Shown here piece by piece: positions 48,259-55,885 of a DNA stretch of 64,000 bases. The stretch spans positions 1,146,501 through 1,210,500 of the forward strand of contig NZ_JAUTBL010000001.1 in assembly GCF_030819275.1 (NCBI RefSeq). The letters run 5' to 3'. Origin of the DNA: Agrobacterium larrymoorei. Lineage in GTDB: Bacteria; Pseudomonadota; Alphaproteobacteria; Rhizobiales; Rhizobiaceae. The position numbers and the translations under genes were made by a program. Below the pieces are notes generated by a model. The model was not told where the DNA came from and did not search any database. It saw nothing but the letters and a program-made list of their open reading frames with translations. Positions within the stretch are counted from its first letter, which is position 1; every line of letters starts with the position of its first letter.

Positions 48259-49026
48259 TCAACCTGCCGAGCGAGTATCCACTGCGGCGGGGCGCAGAAG
48301 AGCTGAGGCGCGAAAGCGGGCAAAGACCCGATCGTGCTCTTCTTCGGACAGGCCATAAATATCGCCTGCATATTCCTCAAGAGCGTCGCGATTGCGAATG
48401 GTGATCTTCGCCCGTTCAGAGCGAATGAAGCCTCTACCTTCGAGAAAATGCAGGGCATCGGTGACGCTCGGTCGCCGGACAGCCAGCATGAGCGACAGAA
48501 ACTCGTGCGTCAGATGAAGCTGATTGCCGTCCACGCGGTTGTGGCAGATCAGAATCCACCGCGCCAGACGCTGGCTTACAGTCTGCGTGGTGTTGGACAA
48601 CAGAGTACACTCGATCTGGGTCCGGAGCGCATGGGATGCGCAGGTCAGCAGCTGTTCAAGGATTCGATGACGATTGCGCAGGGCCTGGAAAGCGGTAATG
48701 TCCAGCACCATCGCCTGTCCCGGCACTTGCATGATGACTTCGGTGAAGCTCGTTTCTGCGTCAACGAGGGCACCGGAAGGCACGTAACCTTCACGTCCGA
48801 CGATGCCGGATTCCGTCACTTTGCCGGAGCGGGATTTGACGAGAACGGAGGCGATCCCGTTGCAGATGAAAAACACCTTCTCAATCTTCGCCCCTGCCTT
48901 GATGATGGTGTCACCGGCATGAAGGTCGGTTGCTACCGCACGTTTGAGAAGCTCCTGGCGAATGTCATCCGGCAGAAACGAGATTAACTGGTTCTGAAGT
49001 CCAAGCTTTTCATCGTCCTCTGACAT
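48259..49026 (-). CDS. Crp/Fnr-family transcriptional regulator (second)
   Basis: 255 aa from the ATG at 49026 (MSEDDEKLGLQNQLISFLPD) with AGAGGA 7 nt upstream; the longer upstream frame lacks coding character. The sensor domain includes VFFICNGIASVLVKSRSGKV and GIVGREGYVPSGALV. The HTH is HEFLSLMLAVRRPSVTDALH, then LEGRGFIRSERAKITI. No N-terminal Fnr cysteines are present. It closely parallels the gene at 46675-47394 (REGxxGS/PSG, HTH core), so they are paralogues. A near-consensus EcfG promoter precedes it. Confidence 0.88.
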   Translation of the reverse strand: MSEDDEKLGLQNQLISFLPDDIRQELLKRAVATDLHAGDTIIKAGAKIEKVFFICNGIASVLVKSRSGKVTESGIVGREGYVPSGALVDAETSFTEVIMQVPGQAMVLDITAFQALRNRHRILEQLLTCASHALRTQIECTLLSNTTQTVSQRLARWILICHNRVDGNQLHLTHEFLSLMLAVRRPSVTDALHFLEGRGFIRSERAKITIRNRDALEEYAGDIYGLSEEEHDRVFARFRASALLRPAAVDTRSAG

Positions 49027-49088
49027 TCTGCATCCTCTCGCGGCACAGCTGTTTGCAGTGGCGCAGATTTTGCAGCCACTGGTGTGGG

Positions 49089-49113
49089 AACGCTTGAGCG
49101 GCAAAAAAGTTCT
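49089..49113 (-). promoter_or_regulatory. Possible sigma-EcfG promoter, AGAAC-N16-CGTT
   Basis: On the minus strand AGAAC (49109-49113) and CGTT (49089-49092) have the correct 16-nt spacing. One mismatch is at the first -35 base. It lies 63 nt before the start of the second Crp-type gene. Confidence 0.45.
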
Positions 49114-49153
49114 ACCGTCGAAATGCTCCCTCATCGCATGTGGAAGCAGCGCC

Positions 49154-51982
49154 TCAGCAAAGCTCAAGCCATAAGATGCCTGAGAATACATATGCCGTGC
49201 TGAAGAGCGCAGCACCAGCCGTGTAGCGCGTCACGGTGAGCATTGATCTGCTCATCGACGAGGAGGTGTTCTCGGCGCTCAGCGCAACGAAAATGGCTGT
49301 CGCTACGATGATGGTTGTCACAGCGAACAATAAAATCAGAACCGCTCTCAGCACGGAAACAGGGCCAATAGCTATATGTTGCCACCCGAGCGAACACCCT
49401 GTCGCTTGAACGCCGTAGAGAAGTAGGAAGCCAAGGCTCCAGCCCGTGAAAGGCAGCAGAAGGGCGATGGCGAGCATATATCGCATCAGCTGCCTCCATT
49501 TTGCAGAAGGGATAGAAGATAAGGATAGGCGCGCCACGATCGAGGTCGTCGCAACCACATATCGGTTCCAGAGCCCGGCGATCTGTAGATCGGCGAGCCT
49601 GTTTCGGGTGACATAGCCGGTTCGGATTCTCCAGATGCAAAAGGCGGACAACAGCGTGCCAATACCGATGTGAATCAGGCCGTATACGTTGACGGCATAG
49701 ATCACCGCATCGGAAGCGTGAAATTCCATTCCGTATGCCCTGACGAGATCCACCAAGAGCAATGCGATCGCAATGCCATACAACGCGGTGGATACGAAGC
49801 GTGAGAACGGCGCGTGCAGCAAAGTTTTGGCAGGCAGGGAGCCGAGAACGGCGGCCGTGATCGCAATAGTGCAGGCGACGAGCGTCCATAGCGATGAAAC
49901 GGAAGAGGGGCGAAGATTCTCCCAGCCGGGCGCTGACACCCAGAGGAAGAGGCCACCGAAGAGAAGCGAGGTAAAGAGTGTGGCCGTCACCAGCAGGGTC
50001 AATCGCATTGCCATCAGCGAGGGTGGGTCGCCGCTTTCGAAATGCGGGGGCAGAACCAACCCCTTGCCCGCGTAAAGCTCGCTAGCGGTCTTCTGCGCTG
50101 CTTCATTCGGCGTCCATCTCAGGAAGAGAACGATGACGGCCAGAAGCGCCACGGGGGCCACGATGTAGAGCTTCGTCAGAAGGGCGATGAAGAACAGACC
50201 GGTGGCCAGGGCCGTCATCAGGGGAAGATAGGTCTGACGCGGCAGGATAATGATCTGGCTGGGCAGGGCTCGAACAGCACTTACGCCCAAAGTCTCCATC
50301 CAGCCGTTTCGGGTGAAGCCGAGATACCCATCGCCCGCCGCGAGTCTGGCGCCGATACGGTCGATGTCGAGCCTGTCTGCTGGTTTGTCGACGGATGGCA
50401 GGGCGGCAAAATTGTAGGATGGCGGCGGAGTTGGCATCGCCCATTCAAGTGTGCCAGCATTCCAGGGGTTACGCCGGAATGGCCGGCCGAAGAAGAACAC
50501 CAGAAAGAGATCGATCGCAGCCAGCACGAAGCCCATCGCCATGATGAAGCTGCCGATGGACGACATCAGGTTCAGCCACTCCCAAGGCGACTCCGCCGGG
50601 TATGTATCCACCCTGCGCGGCATGCCGAGGAGACCCGTCAGGTGCATCATGAAGAAGGTGAGGTTGAAGCCGATAAAGATCATCCAGAAGGCCGCATGCG
50701 ACATGTGCTGAATGGGCTGGCGGCCGGAAATATGTGGTACCCAGTAATAGGCTCCCGCCAGCATGGGGAACAGAAAGCCGCCGACAAGCACGTAATGGAG
50801 ATGGGCCACGACGAAATGCGTATCATGTGCCTGTTGATCGAAGGGCACCATCGCCAGCATCACGCCAGTCAGGCCGCCGATGACGAAGACGAAGAAGAAC
50901 CCGAAGATATGCAGCATAGGGATGGTGAAGGATGGCCGCCCTTGGGCGAGCGTCGCAATCCAGGCGAAGATCTGGATTGCAGTCGGCACGGCGACAAGGG
51001 CGCTGGCGGCCGAGAAGAACGACAGGGCCACGTGCGGGATGCCGGTCGTATACATGTGATGCACCCAAAGTCCGAAGGACAGGAAGGCCATCGACAGGAT
51101 ACCGGCGATGATGATCTTGTATCCCGTCAACGTCGTGCGGGCGAGCACCGGCAGGATCGTTGAGATGACGCCGGCTGCCGGCAGAAAGATGATGTAGACT
51201 TCGGGGTGGCCGAAGAGCCAGAAAAGATGCTGCCACAGAAGGGGATCGCCGCCTCGGGCCGGATCGAAGAAGGGGAGGCCGAAGGCGCGCTCTGCCTCGA
51301 GCAGGATGGAGCCCAGGATCAGCGGCGGAAAGCCGATGACCATCATGCCCGCAACCACCAGCATGTACCAGGCAAAGATCGGCATCCGGTCGAGCGACAT
51401 GCCGGGCGCACGCATCTTGAGGATCGTCACGACGATTTCGATCGCCGCCGTCATGGCGGATATCTCGACAAAGGTGATGCCGAGCAGCCAGACATCGGCA
51501 TTGATGCCGGGGCTGTAGGTGGAAGAACTGAGCGGCGTATACATGAACCAGCCGCCATTCGGTGCCACGCCGGCCAGGAGGGCAACGATCAGCATGGTGC
51601 CGCCAAAGAGGTAGCACCAGTAACCGTAAGCCGAAAGACGCGGAAAGGCGAGGTCGCGGCTGCCGAGAAGCTTGGGCAGGAGATAGATCGCCAGTCCCTC
51701 GAAAAAGGGGATGGCGAATAGGAACATCATGATCGTCCCATGCATGGTGAAGACCTGGGCATACTCCGCTGCGTCGAGAAAGCGGCTCCCGGACGTCGCG
51801 AGCTGGGTGCGGATCAGCATGCCGAGAAAGCCACCAATCCCAAAGAAGACCAGGGCCGTCAGCATGAAGCGTGCGCCGATGATGTTGTGATTGACGGCTG
51901 CCAGTCGGCGCCAGCCTTTGCCGGTGCCCCAGATGGCTTCCAGTTCCCGATGCAGGCGAATGGGTGAAATCTTTTGCGTCAC
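49154..51982 (-). CDS. Haem-copper oxidase subunit I fused to subunit III-like domains
   Basis: 942 aa. Subunit I (1-540) has haem His81 (TMHGTIMM), the Cu-B/cross-link motif HPEVY with His259, Glu261 and Tyr263, His308-His309 (WVHHMYTTG) and haem His394 and His396 (VAHLHYV). Gln337 (PTAIQIFAW) stands where A-type oxidases have the K-channel Lys; Ser117 (PRLSAYG) replaces the D-channel Asn. After a linker, 650-850 looks like a degenerate subunit III (MEFHASDAVIYAVNVYGLIH) and a last block of about 90 residues has three or four more helices. It probably oxidises cytochrome c; fused I/III oxidases occur in rhizobia. Confidence 0.9.
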   Translation of the reverse strand: MTQKISPIRLHRELEAIWGTGKGWRRLAAVNHNIIGARFMLTALVFFGIGGFLGMLIRTQLATSGSRFLDAAEYAQVFTMHGTIMMFLFAIPFFEGLAIYLLPKLLGSRDLAFPRLSAYGYWCYLFGGTMLIVALLAGVAPNGGWFMYTPLSSSTYSPGINADVWLLGITFVEISAMTAAIEIVVTILKMRAPGMSLDRMPIFAWYMLVVAGMMVIGFPPLILGSILLEAERAFGLPFFDPARGGDPLLWQHLFWLFGHPEVYIIFLPAAGVISTILPVLARTTLTGYKIIIAGILSMAFLSFGLWVHHMYTTGIPHVALSFFSAASALVAVPTAIQIFAWIATLAQGRPSFTIPMLHIFGFFFVFVIGGLTGVMLAMVPFDQQAHDTHFVVAHLHYVLVGGFLFPMLAGAYYWVPHISGRQPIQHMSHAAFWMIFIGFNLTFFMMHLTGLLGMPRRVDTYPAESPWEWLNLMSSIGSFIMAMGFVLAAIDLFLVFFFGRPFRRNPWNAGTLEWAMPTPPPSYNFAALPSVDKPADRLDIDRIGARLAAGDGYLGFTRNGWMETLGVSAVRALPSQIIILPRQTYLPLMTALATGLFFIALLTKLYIVAPVALLAVIVLFLRWTPNEAAQKTASELYAGKGLVLPPHFESGDPPSLMAMRLTLLVTATLFTSLLFGGLFLWVSAPGWENLRPSSVSSLWTLVACTIAITAAVLGSLPAKTLLHAPFSRFVSTALYGIAIALLLVDLVRAYGMEFHASDAVIYAVNVYGLIHIGIGTLLSAFCIWRIRTGYVTRNRLADLQIAGLWNRYVVATTSIVARLSLSSIPSAKWRQLMRYMLAIALLLPFTGWSLGFLLLYGVQATGCSLGWQHIAIGPVSVLRAVLILLFAVTTIIVATAIFVALSAENTSSSMSRSMLTVTRYTAGAALFSTAYVFSGILWLELC

Positions 51983-52797
51983 GTCGATCCCTGTGCATCT
52001 GGAAGTGTCTGGATCACCTGCCGATAGTCGTCCGGTTCATGGGCGATCACGCTGAAGGTCATGGCACTATGGCCGGTGCCGCAATATTCGGCGCAAATAC
52101 CGCCAAAGGTGCCAGCCCTGTCGGCCTTCAGACGTATGCGGGTTTCATGGCCCGGGATCGCGTCGATCTTTCCGGCTAGACGCGGCACCCAGAAACTATG
52201 GATCACGTCTGTGCTGGTAACGACAATCTCGACCGTCTGACCCGCCGGAATGTGGAGAACATTGCGACTAGTCGGCGCGGCATCGTCCAGACCGTAGCGG
52301 ATATCCCAGTTCCACATGCTGGCCTGAACGCGAATGACATCGGATGGCGCATCGGCTCTTGCACCGAACAGAGCTTCACCTTGAAGGAAGGCAGCGCCCA
52401 GAAGGACCGTGAGAACGGGAATGGGCATCACGATCCCGCCACCGATAATCCAGCGTGAGGCTGAAACCTGTGAGAGTTTGCGGGAGAAGAGGCTCAGAAA
52501 GAACAGACCAAGGACCAGGGCAAAAAGCAGGACCGATCCGGTCAGCATGATCCACCAGAGCTGCGCCACAGAATGTGAGGCTGGCCCTGCCGGATCGAGC
52601 GCTGAAAGATCGCCGGAACAGCTGGCCAGCGTCAGCGGTAGCATGAGGCCTGCCGCGAGCGCGCGGAACCTCTGCCCTGTCCGGCTGGTTGTGGCAGAAA
52701 GAGGAGACTTGTTTTGGATACACCGCCGAAGAAAAACCCGGTCATCTCCAAGCTGGAGGAAAAGGACGCCAGTTCGACCGTAGCGGTTGCTGGTCAT
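51979..52797 (-). CDS. Cytochrome c oxidase subunit II (lipoprotein-type)
   Basis: Subunit II with a lipobox (LPLTLASC), two membrane helices (WWIMLTGSVLLFALVLGLFF and SRWIIGGGIVMPIPVLTVLL) and a cupredoxin domain. The Cu-A ligands are in STDVIHSFWVPRLAGKID and GGICAEYCGTGHSAM. Its stop overlaps the subunit I start. The start is unclear: the ATG at 52797 puts 60 residues before the lipobox and overlaps the opposite-strand DUF2231 gene, whereas the ATG at 52644 leaves only eight. No other start codon exists in frame between them. Confidence 0.88.
   Translation of the reverse strand: MTSNRYGRTGVLFLQLGDDRVFLRRCIQNKSPLSATTSRTGQRFRALAAGLMLPLTLASCSGDLSALDPAGPASHSVAQLWWIMLTGSVLLFALVLGLFFLSLFSRKLSQVSASRWIIGGGIVMPIPVLTVLLGAAFLQGEALFGARADAPSDVIRVQASMWNWDIRYGLDDAAPTSRNVLHIPAGQTVEIVVTSTDVIHSFWVPRLAGKIDAIPGHETRIRLKADRAGTFGGICAEYCGTGHSAMTFSVIAHEPDDYRQVIQTLPDAQGST
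52665..52690 (+). promoter_or_regulatory. Probable sigma-EcfG promoter of the DUF2231 gene, GGAAC-N17-GGTT
   Basis: GGAAC (52665-52669) and GGTT (52687-52690) are separated by 17 nt. The expected transcript start falls about 20 nt before the TTG start at 52714. It lies inside the opposite-strand subunit II gene. Confidence 0.52.
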
Positions 52798-53211
52798 CCA
52801 CTGCATGCGATGACAGTGCATTTCCCCATCGCACTTGTGTTCGGGACGCTCGGCGCTGACATCATGTACTGGTGGGGCGCCGATCCGTTCTGGCTGCGGG
52901 TCGGACTGTGGGCGACGGGTATCGCATTTTTCAGCGCCATCGTTGCGGGTTTGATCGGCTCGGCTGAACTCTTTCTCGTCCCAGGCATTCGCGCGCGCGT
53001 TGCCAGTTGGGCCCATGCCGTGGCTGGCATGTCGCTGATTGCGGTGTGCGGCGCCAATTGGGGAGGTCGCTATTTTTCCGGCATCGAGGTTCTGCCCCAC
53101 GGCCTGATCCTGTCGCTGATTGCCGCCGGTCTGACGGGGTTGGCTGGCTGGCATGGCGGCAAGTTGATTTTCGATCATGGCGTCGGGCTCATGGTATCGT
53201 CCAAGGACTGA
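52714..53211 (+). CDS. DUF2231 membrane protein
   Basis: 165 aa from the TTG at 52714, with GAGGAG 7 nt upstream. A charged N-terminus (DTPPKKNPVISKLEEKDAS) precedes GHPLHAMTVHFPIALVFGTL, the DUF2231 hallmark with histidines that may bind haem or metal. Four helices follow, with SWAHAVAGMSLIAVCGANWG. The gene is on the opposite strand to the oxidase genes and overlaps both the CopD-like gene end (23 bp) and the subunit II 5' region. Confidence 0.87.
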   Translation: MDTPPKKNPVISKLEEKDASSTVAVAGHPLHAMTVHFPIALVFGTLGADIMYWWGADPFWLRVGLWATGIAFFSAIVAGLIGSAELFLVPGIRARVASWAHAVAGMSLIAVCGANWGGRYFSGIEVLPHGLILSLIAAGLTGLAGWHGGKLIFDHGVGLMVSSKD

Positions 53212-53683
53212 TCGAGCGCGCAATCTCCTTCAGCCCCCCAGCCTCGATAGGGATCGTGTCGAGGCTCCAATCCGGTTTGGCAAGAACGACGAAAAAGATG
53301 CCGAGCACGGTCGCGGCAGTCAGGACGGTAGCGCCGATGAAGCGCCAGACCGGATAGACCTCTCCGTCGTTGAAGAGGCGGATGATGACCAGCCCGGTGA
53401 CGATATGCAGTGTCACCATAGCGCCGATCAGCGCAAGCTTGATGGTGAACCAGAGCGTGAAGGTCTGCTGAAAGAAAATAAGGCCAGTGCCGGTCAGGAT
53501 AGAGACGAAGGCGGCAGGCGATGCGACGACGACGTAGCAGAAGCGCACGAGACGTTGGAGCGCATATAGAGCAGGGCGGTTACCCACATGGGCGCGCTGC
53601 ACGTAAAGGGCAGGCAGGCTGATGAGCGTCGCCGCCCAGATTGAGATTGCCGCGATGTGGATGAATTTCAGCAGCATCACCAT
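53189..53683 (-). CDS. CopD/DUF2269-like membrane protein
   Basis: 164 aa, four helices: MLLKFIHIAAISIWAATLIS (His in helix 1), RFCYVVVASPAAFVSILTGT, FTIKLALIGAMVTLHIVTGL and ATVLTAATVLGIFFVVLAKP. The conserved His in helices 1 and 3 suggest haem or copper binding as in CopD-type proteins. Its ATG overlaps the end of the CtaG-like gene by 7 nt, so it is coupled to it. Confidence 0.82.
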   Translation of the reverse strand: MVMLLKFIHIAAISIWAATLISLPALYVQRAHVGNRPALYALQRLVRFCYVVVASPAAFVSILTGTGLIFFQQTFTLWFTIKLALIGAMVTLHIVTGLVIIRLFNDGEVYPVWRFIGATVLTAATVLGIFFVVLAKPDWSLDTIPIEAGGLKEIARSISPWTIP

Positions 53684-54420
53684 TGCCAGCTGCCCTTGCG
53701 ATCCGGGCTAGCGACAGTTCGATAAAGGCGTATCAACGCAATGCCGAGATAGGGAAGGAGGCCGACAGTCCACATAATGACGCCAGCGAGCTGCTGATCC
53801 TGCAGCGGCTCAAGGCCAAAGGGTTGGGTCGTATCCAGGTGAGCGGCGAAAAGCGGTGCACGCGAGAGGGCCAGGATGGCTGCAAGCATGCCCATCTGCC
53901 CGACAGTGGCAAGAGACAGTGCAACGGCAGTGAAAACACTGGTTCTCGGAGACAGCAGGATCGCCCATAGCCAGATGGCGCTGGCAAGAAGCGCTGCCTG
54001 CATGACCCAATAGGGGATCATGCCGTTCAGGGCGAAGGCATAGCCCGGCGGAATATGCCAGAACCAGAAGATCAGAGTGTGAAAGATAAACGCCATCTCC
54101 GGTGGCAGGCGGCTGGAGGCAGGACCTCTCGTACAAAAGGCCGTCGTGAGAAGGGGAGCAAGTATCGTCATCAAGATGAAGTGATGGGTCACCCGGACCG
54201 AAAACAGCGCGGTGGTAAGAGAGCAGAGCGGTGAAATCAGAAGAAGGGTGGATATCGCAAAAACAGCCGTCGCAATGACTATTCGGTGTCTATGGAGCGA
54301 AAGCGCCGGCAGTATCGTGAGGGCGGCAACGACCGCCACAGCGAATGGGTCGAGGTTCCAGGCACCCCACACTTCCGATGGTAGCGGTGCAGGACCGCAA
54401 TAAGGCACTGGTTGGTTCAC
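53677..54420 (-). CDS. Cytochrome c oxidase assembly factor, CtaG/caa3 type
   Basis: 247 aa, seven helices, starting with GTG at 54420 (NQPVPYCGPAPLPSEVWGAW). The caa3_CtaG family is shown by VRVTHHFILMTILAPLLTTA, LIFWFWHIPPGYAFAL and DQQLAGVIMWTVGLLPYLGI, with histidines likely to hold copper for the oxidase. It is the promoter-proximal gene of the oxidase set and carries a perfect EcfG promoter. Confidence 0.9.
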   Translation of the reverse strand: MNQPVPYCGPAPLPSEVWGAWNLDPFAVAVVAALTILPALSLHRHRIVIATAVFAISTLLLISPLCSLTTALFSVRVTHHFILMTILAPLLTTAFCTRGPASSRLPPEMAFIFHTLIFWFWHIPPGYAFALNGMIPYWVMQAALLASAIWLWAILLSPRTSVFTAVALSLATVGQMGMLAAILALSRAPLFAAHLDTTQPFGLEPLQDQQLAGVIMWTVGLLPYLGIALIRLYRTVASPDRKGSWQW

Positions 54421-54472
54421 CCCAAAAATCCGTCCGCCCTCCGTTGAAGCGATGCAGAGGCATCAGGGGTCG

Positions 54473-54497
54473 AACGCCGGGAAGGGGCTGAGGTTCC
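54473..54497 (-). promoter_or_regulatory. Sigma-EcfG promoter of the oxidase-assembly operon, GGAAC-N16-CGTT
   Basis: On the minus strand GGAAC (54493-54497) and CGTT (54473-54476) have exactly 16 nt between them, a full match to the general-stress sigma consensus. It is 53 nt upstream of the CtaG-like start. Confidence 0.75.
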
Positions 54498-54555
54498 GAC
54501 GTTGCTTTTTTAAATGAGAGAATGCTGACAGCTTTGGCCGAGGCTCCCCGCTGCC

Positions 54556-54774
54556 TTACGCGTGATCGTGCTGTTGTGCTGAGCCATCGCGTCGCCGCGC
54601 GGCATGTCCACCGTTGGCCGGATGCGTTTTTGGGTTTGTGAGCGGTCGCCGGCTCATCTCGTCTTTGAGCTTTTGCATTGCCAAATGGCGGCTTGGATAG
54701 ACTTTCGTCAGCATGCCATTGCGCAGAACAGCCCAGCCGCGCTCATGGGGCATCAATACCGTGTCATTGCTCAT
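54556..54774 (-). CDS. Small hydrophilic protein, 72 aa, function unknown
   Basis: 72 aa from the ATG at 54774 with a strong GGGAGGAG. The first half looks folded (MSNDTVLMPHERGWAVLRNG, then KVYPSRHLAMQKLKDEMSRR) and resembles a DUF2188-like fold. The tail is basic and His-rich (ARRRDGSAQQHDHA). An EcfG-type promoter lies about 48 nt upstream. It is on the same strand as, and upstream of, the oxidase module. Confidence 0.68.
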   Translation of the reverse strand: MSNDTVLMPHERGWAVLRNGMLTKVYPSRHLAMQKLKDEMSRRPLTNPKTHPANGGHAARRRDGSAQQHDHA

Positions 54775-54821
54775 CAATTTCTCCTCCCGATAGGCTCACG
54801 ATCGATTTTGTGATGCGTCCG

Positions 54822-54846
54822 AACCGTGTTTGCGCAGTTCGGTTCC
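54822..54846 (-). promoter_or_regulatory. Probable sigma-EcfG promoter, GGAAC-N16-GGTT
   Basis: On the minus strand GGAAC (54842-54846) and GGTT (54822-54825) are spaced by 16 nt. It lies just upstream of the 72-aa protein gene. Confidence 0.58.
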
Positions 54847-54932
54847 GCGAGGCGTTGAAGACGGATGAAAGTGATGATCCCGCAGATGCTGGGAGGTGCA
54901 GGTGACTATAAGTCGATGCAAAGGACTGCTAA

Positions 54933-55316
54933 ATGACCCTACTTTCCACGGAGCAGAACATGGCGACGGACCACCGCTTGACGATAGCCGTATTCGGCGA
55001 AAGCGATACGCTCACGCCTGCAATACGAAGCGCATGGTCAGAGGCATCGATGGTTCTGCAAGGTCCTTACTCTTCGACAGCGGTCGATGAGCACGACTGG
55101 CATTTCGGCTGCGCCGTCATTGATGTGCGATATGGACCTGAACGCATGCTGCTCTTGATGGAAGCTCTGGATAGCAAAGCCATCCCTTATATTTTCTTCG
55201 TTCCTCTTTGCGCTGTCGGTCACCATCAGGGGCCGTTCGTGCTCTCTGGCGCAAAAGATGAAATCAGGCACATCGTTTCGGCGCTCGCAGCGCAGGGTCG
55301 AGGTGCGACACATTGA
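54933..55316 (+). CDS. Degenerate receiver-domain-like protein
   Basis: 127 aa. ATG at 54933 has AAGGA 7 nt upstream; ATG at 54960 (MATDHRLTIAVFGESD) with GGAG is an alternative. The pattern LTIAVFGES, then GPYSSTAVDE, CAVIDVRYGPERMLLLMEAL and KAIPYIFFVP mirrors the single-domain response regulators of rhizobia (...GP...AVLDV.LG...). The Asp in VIDV could be the phosphate acceptor, but the N-terminal acidic pair reads GES. Divergent from the 72-aa gene. Identification is tentative. Confidence 0.6.
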   Translation: MTLLSTEQNMATDHRLTIAVFGESDTLTPAIRSAWSEASMVLQGPYSSTAVDEHDWHFGCAVIDVRYGPERMLLLMEALDSKAIPYIFFVPLCAVGHHQGPFVLSGAKDEIRHIVSALAAQGRGATH

Positions 55317-55885
55317 GGTATTAGAGAGTGTCACGATCCGTTTGTTCGGCTCGTGATGCTTTAACGCATTGCTTTATCACTTGGAGCTGACACCGCATTG
55401 CATTGAAGTGCGACGAGCCTTCGACCGTCGTCACGCCTAGAAGGCCAAATCCCTGGTGCTCTGCGAATCTTACGGGCGATCGCGATCGCCTCATCATTGT
55501 CTGCACCCGTCAGGAAGGCTTATAGCAGGCCACTATGCGGTATTGGAACGGCCAGGCGTGATGGCGGCAGTTCTCGCTCCTTACCCACAGCCATCCGCTT
55601 TCAGAACTCAACCGCGTTGAATGAAACCCGCGACAGGCCAGACATCTTGATGAAGGCGCTTATTCGCTGTTGATAGAAGTGAGTCATGCCCCCGAACCGA
55701 GCCTTATTCACTAAATAGAATAAATATTTCACTCACGCTTTTAATGGAATTTCCACTTGATTTCGCCTTGGCTTGAGCTAGGGTCTCATCGATCGTCATC
55801 GATAACAAATCGGATGATGACAGGGCGCGAACTGCTTCTTGGGGAGTGGCCGTCCGGAGGAGGAAATCAGCGTGGAGCAAATGAA
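55317..55885. other. Intergenic region upstream of iolG
   Basis: About 570 bp with no convincing gene. It holds a perfect 16-bp palindrome GGCGATCGCGATCGCC (55475-55490). AT-rich sequence from 55700 to 55755 carries AGAA-N6-TTTC (55717-55730) and TGGAATTTCCA (55745-55755), possible weak IolR sites for the iolG promoter. The middle part may be decayed coding sequence. Confidence 0.45.

Noticed and set aside
55321..55506. Minus-strand frame resembling a kinase C-terminus (GFGLLG)
   Set aside because: Only a six-residue resemblance; the surrounding sequence has no other ATPase motif.
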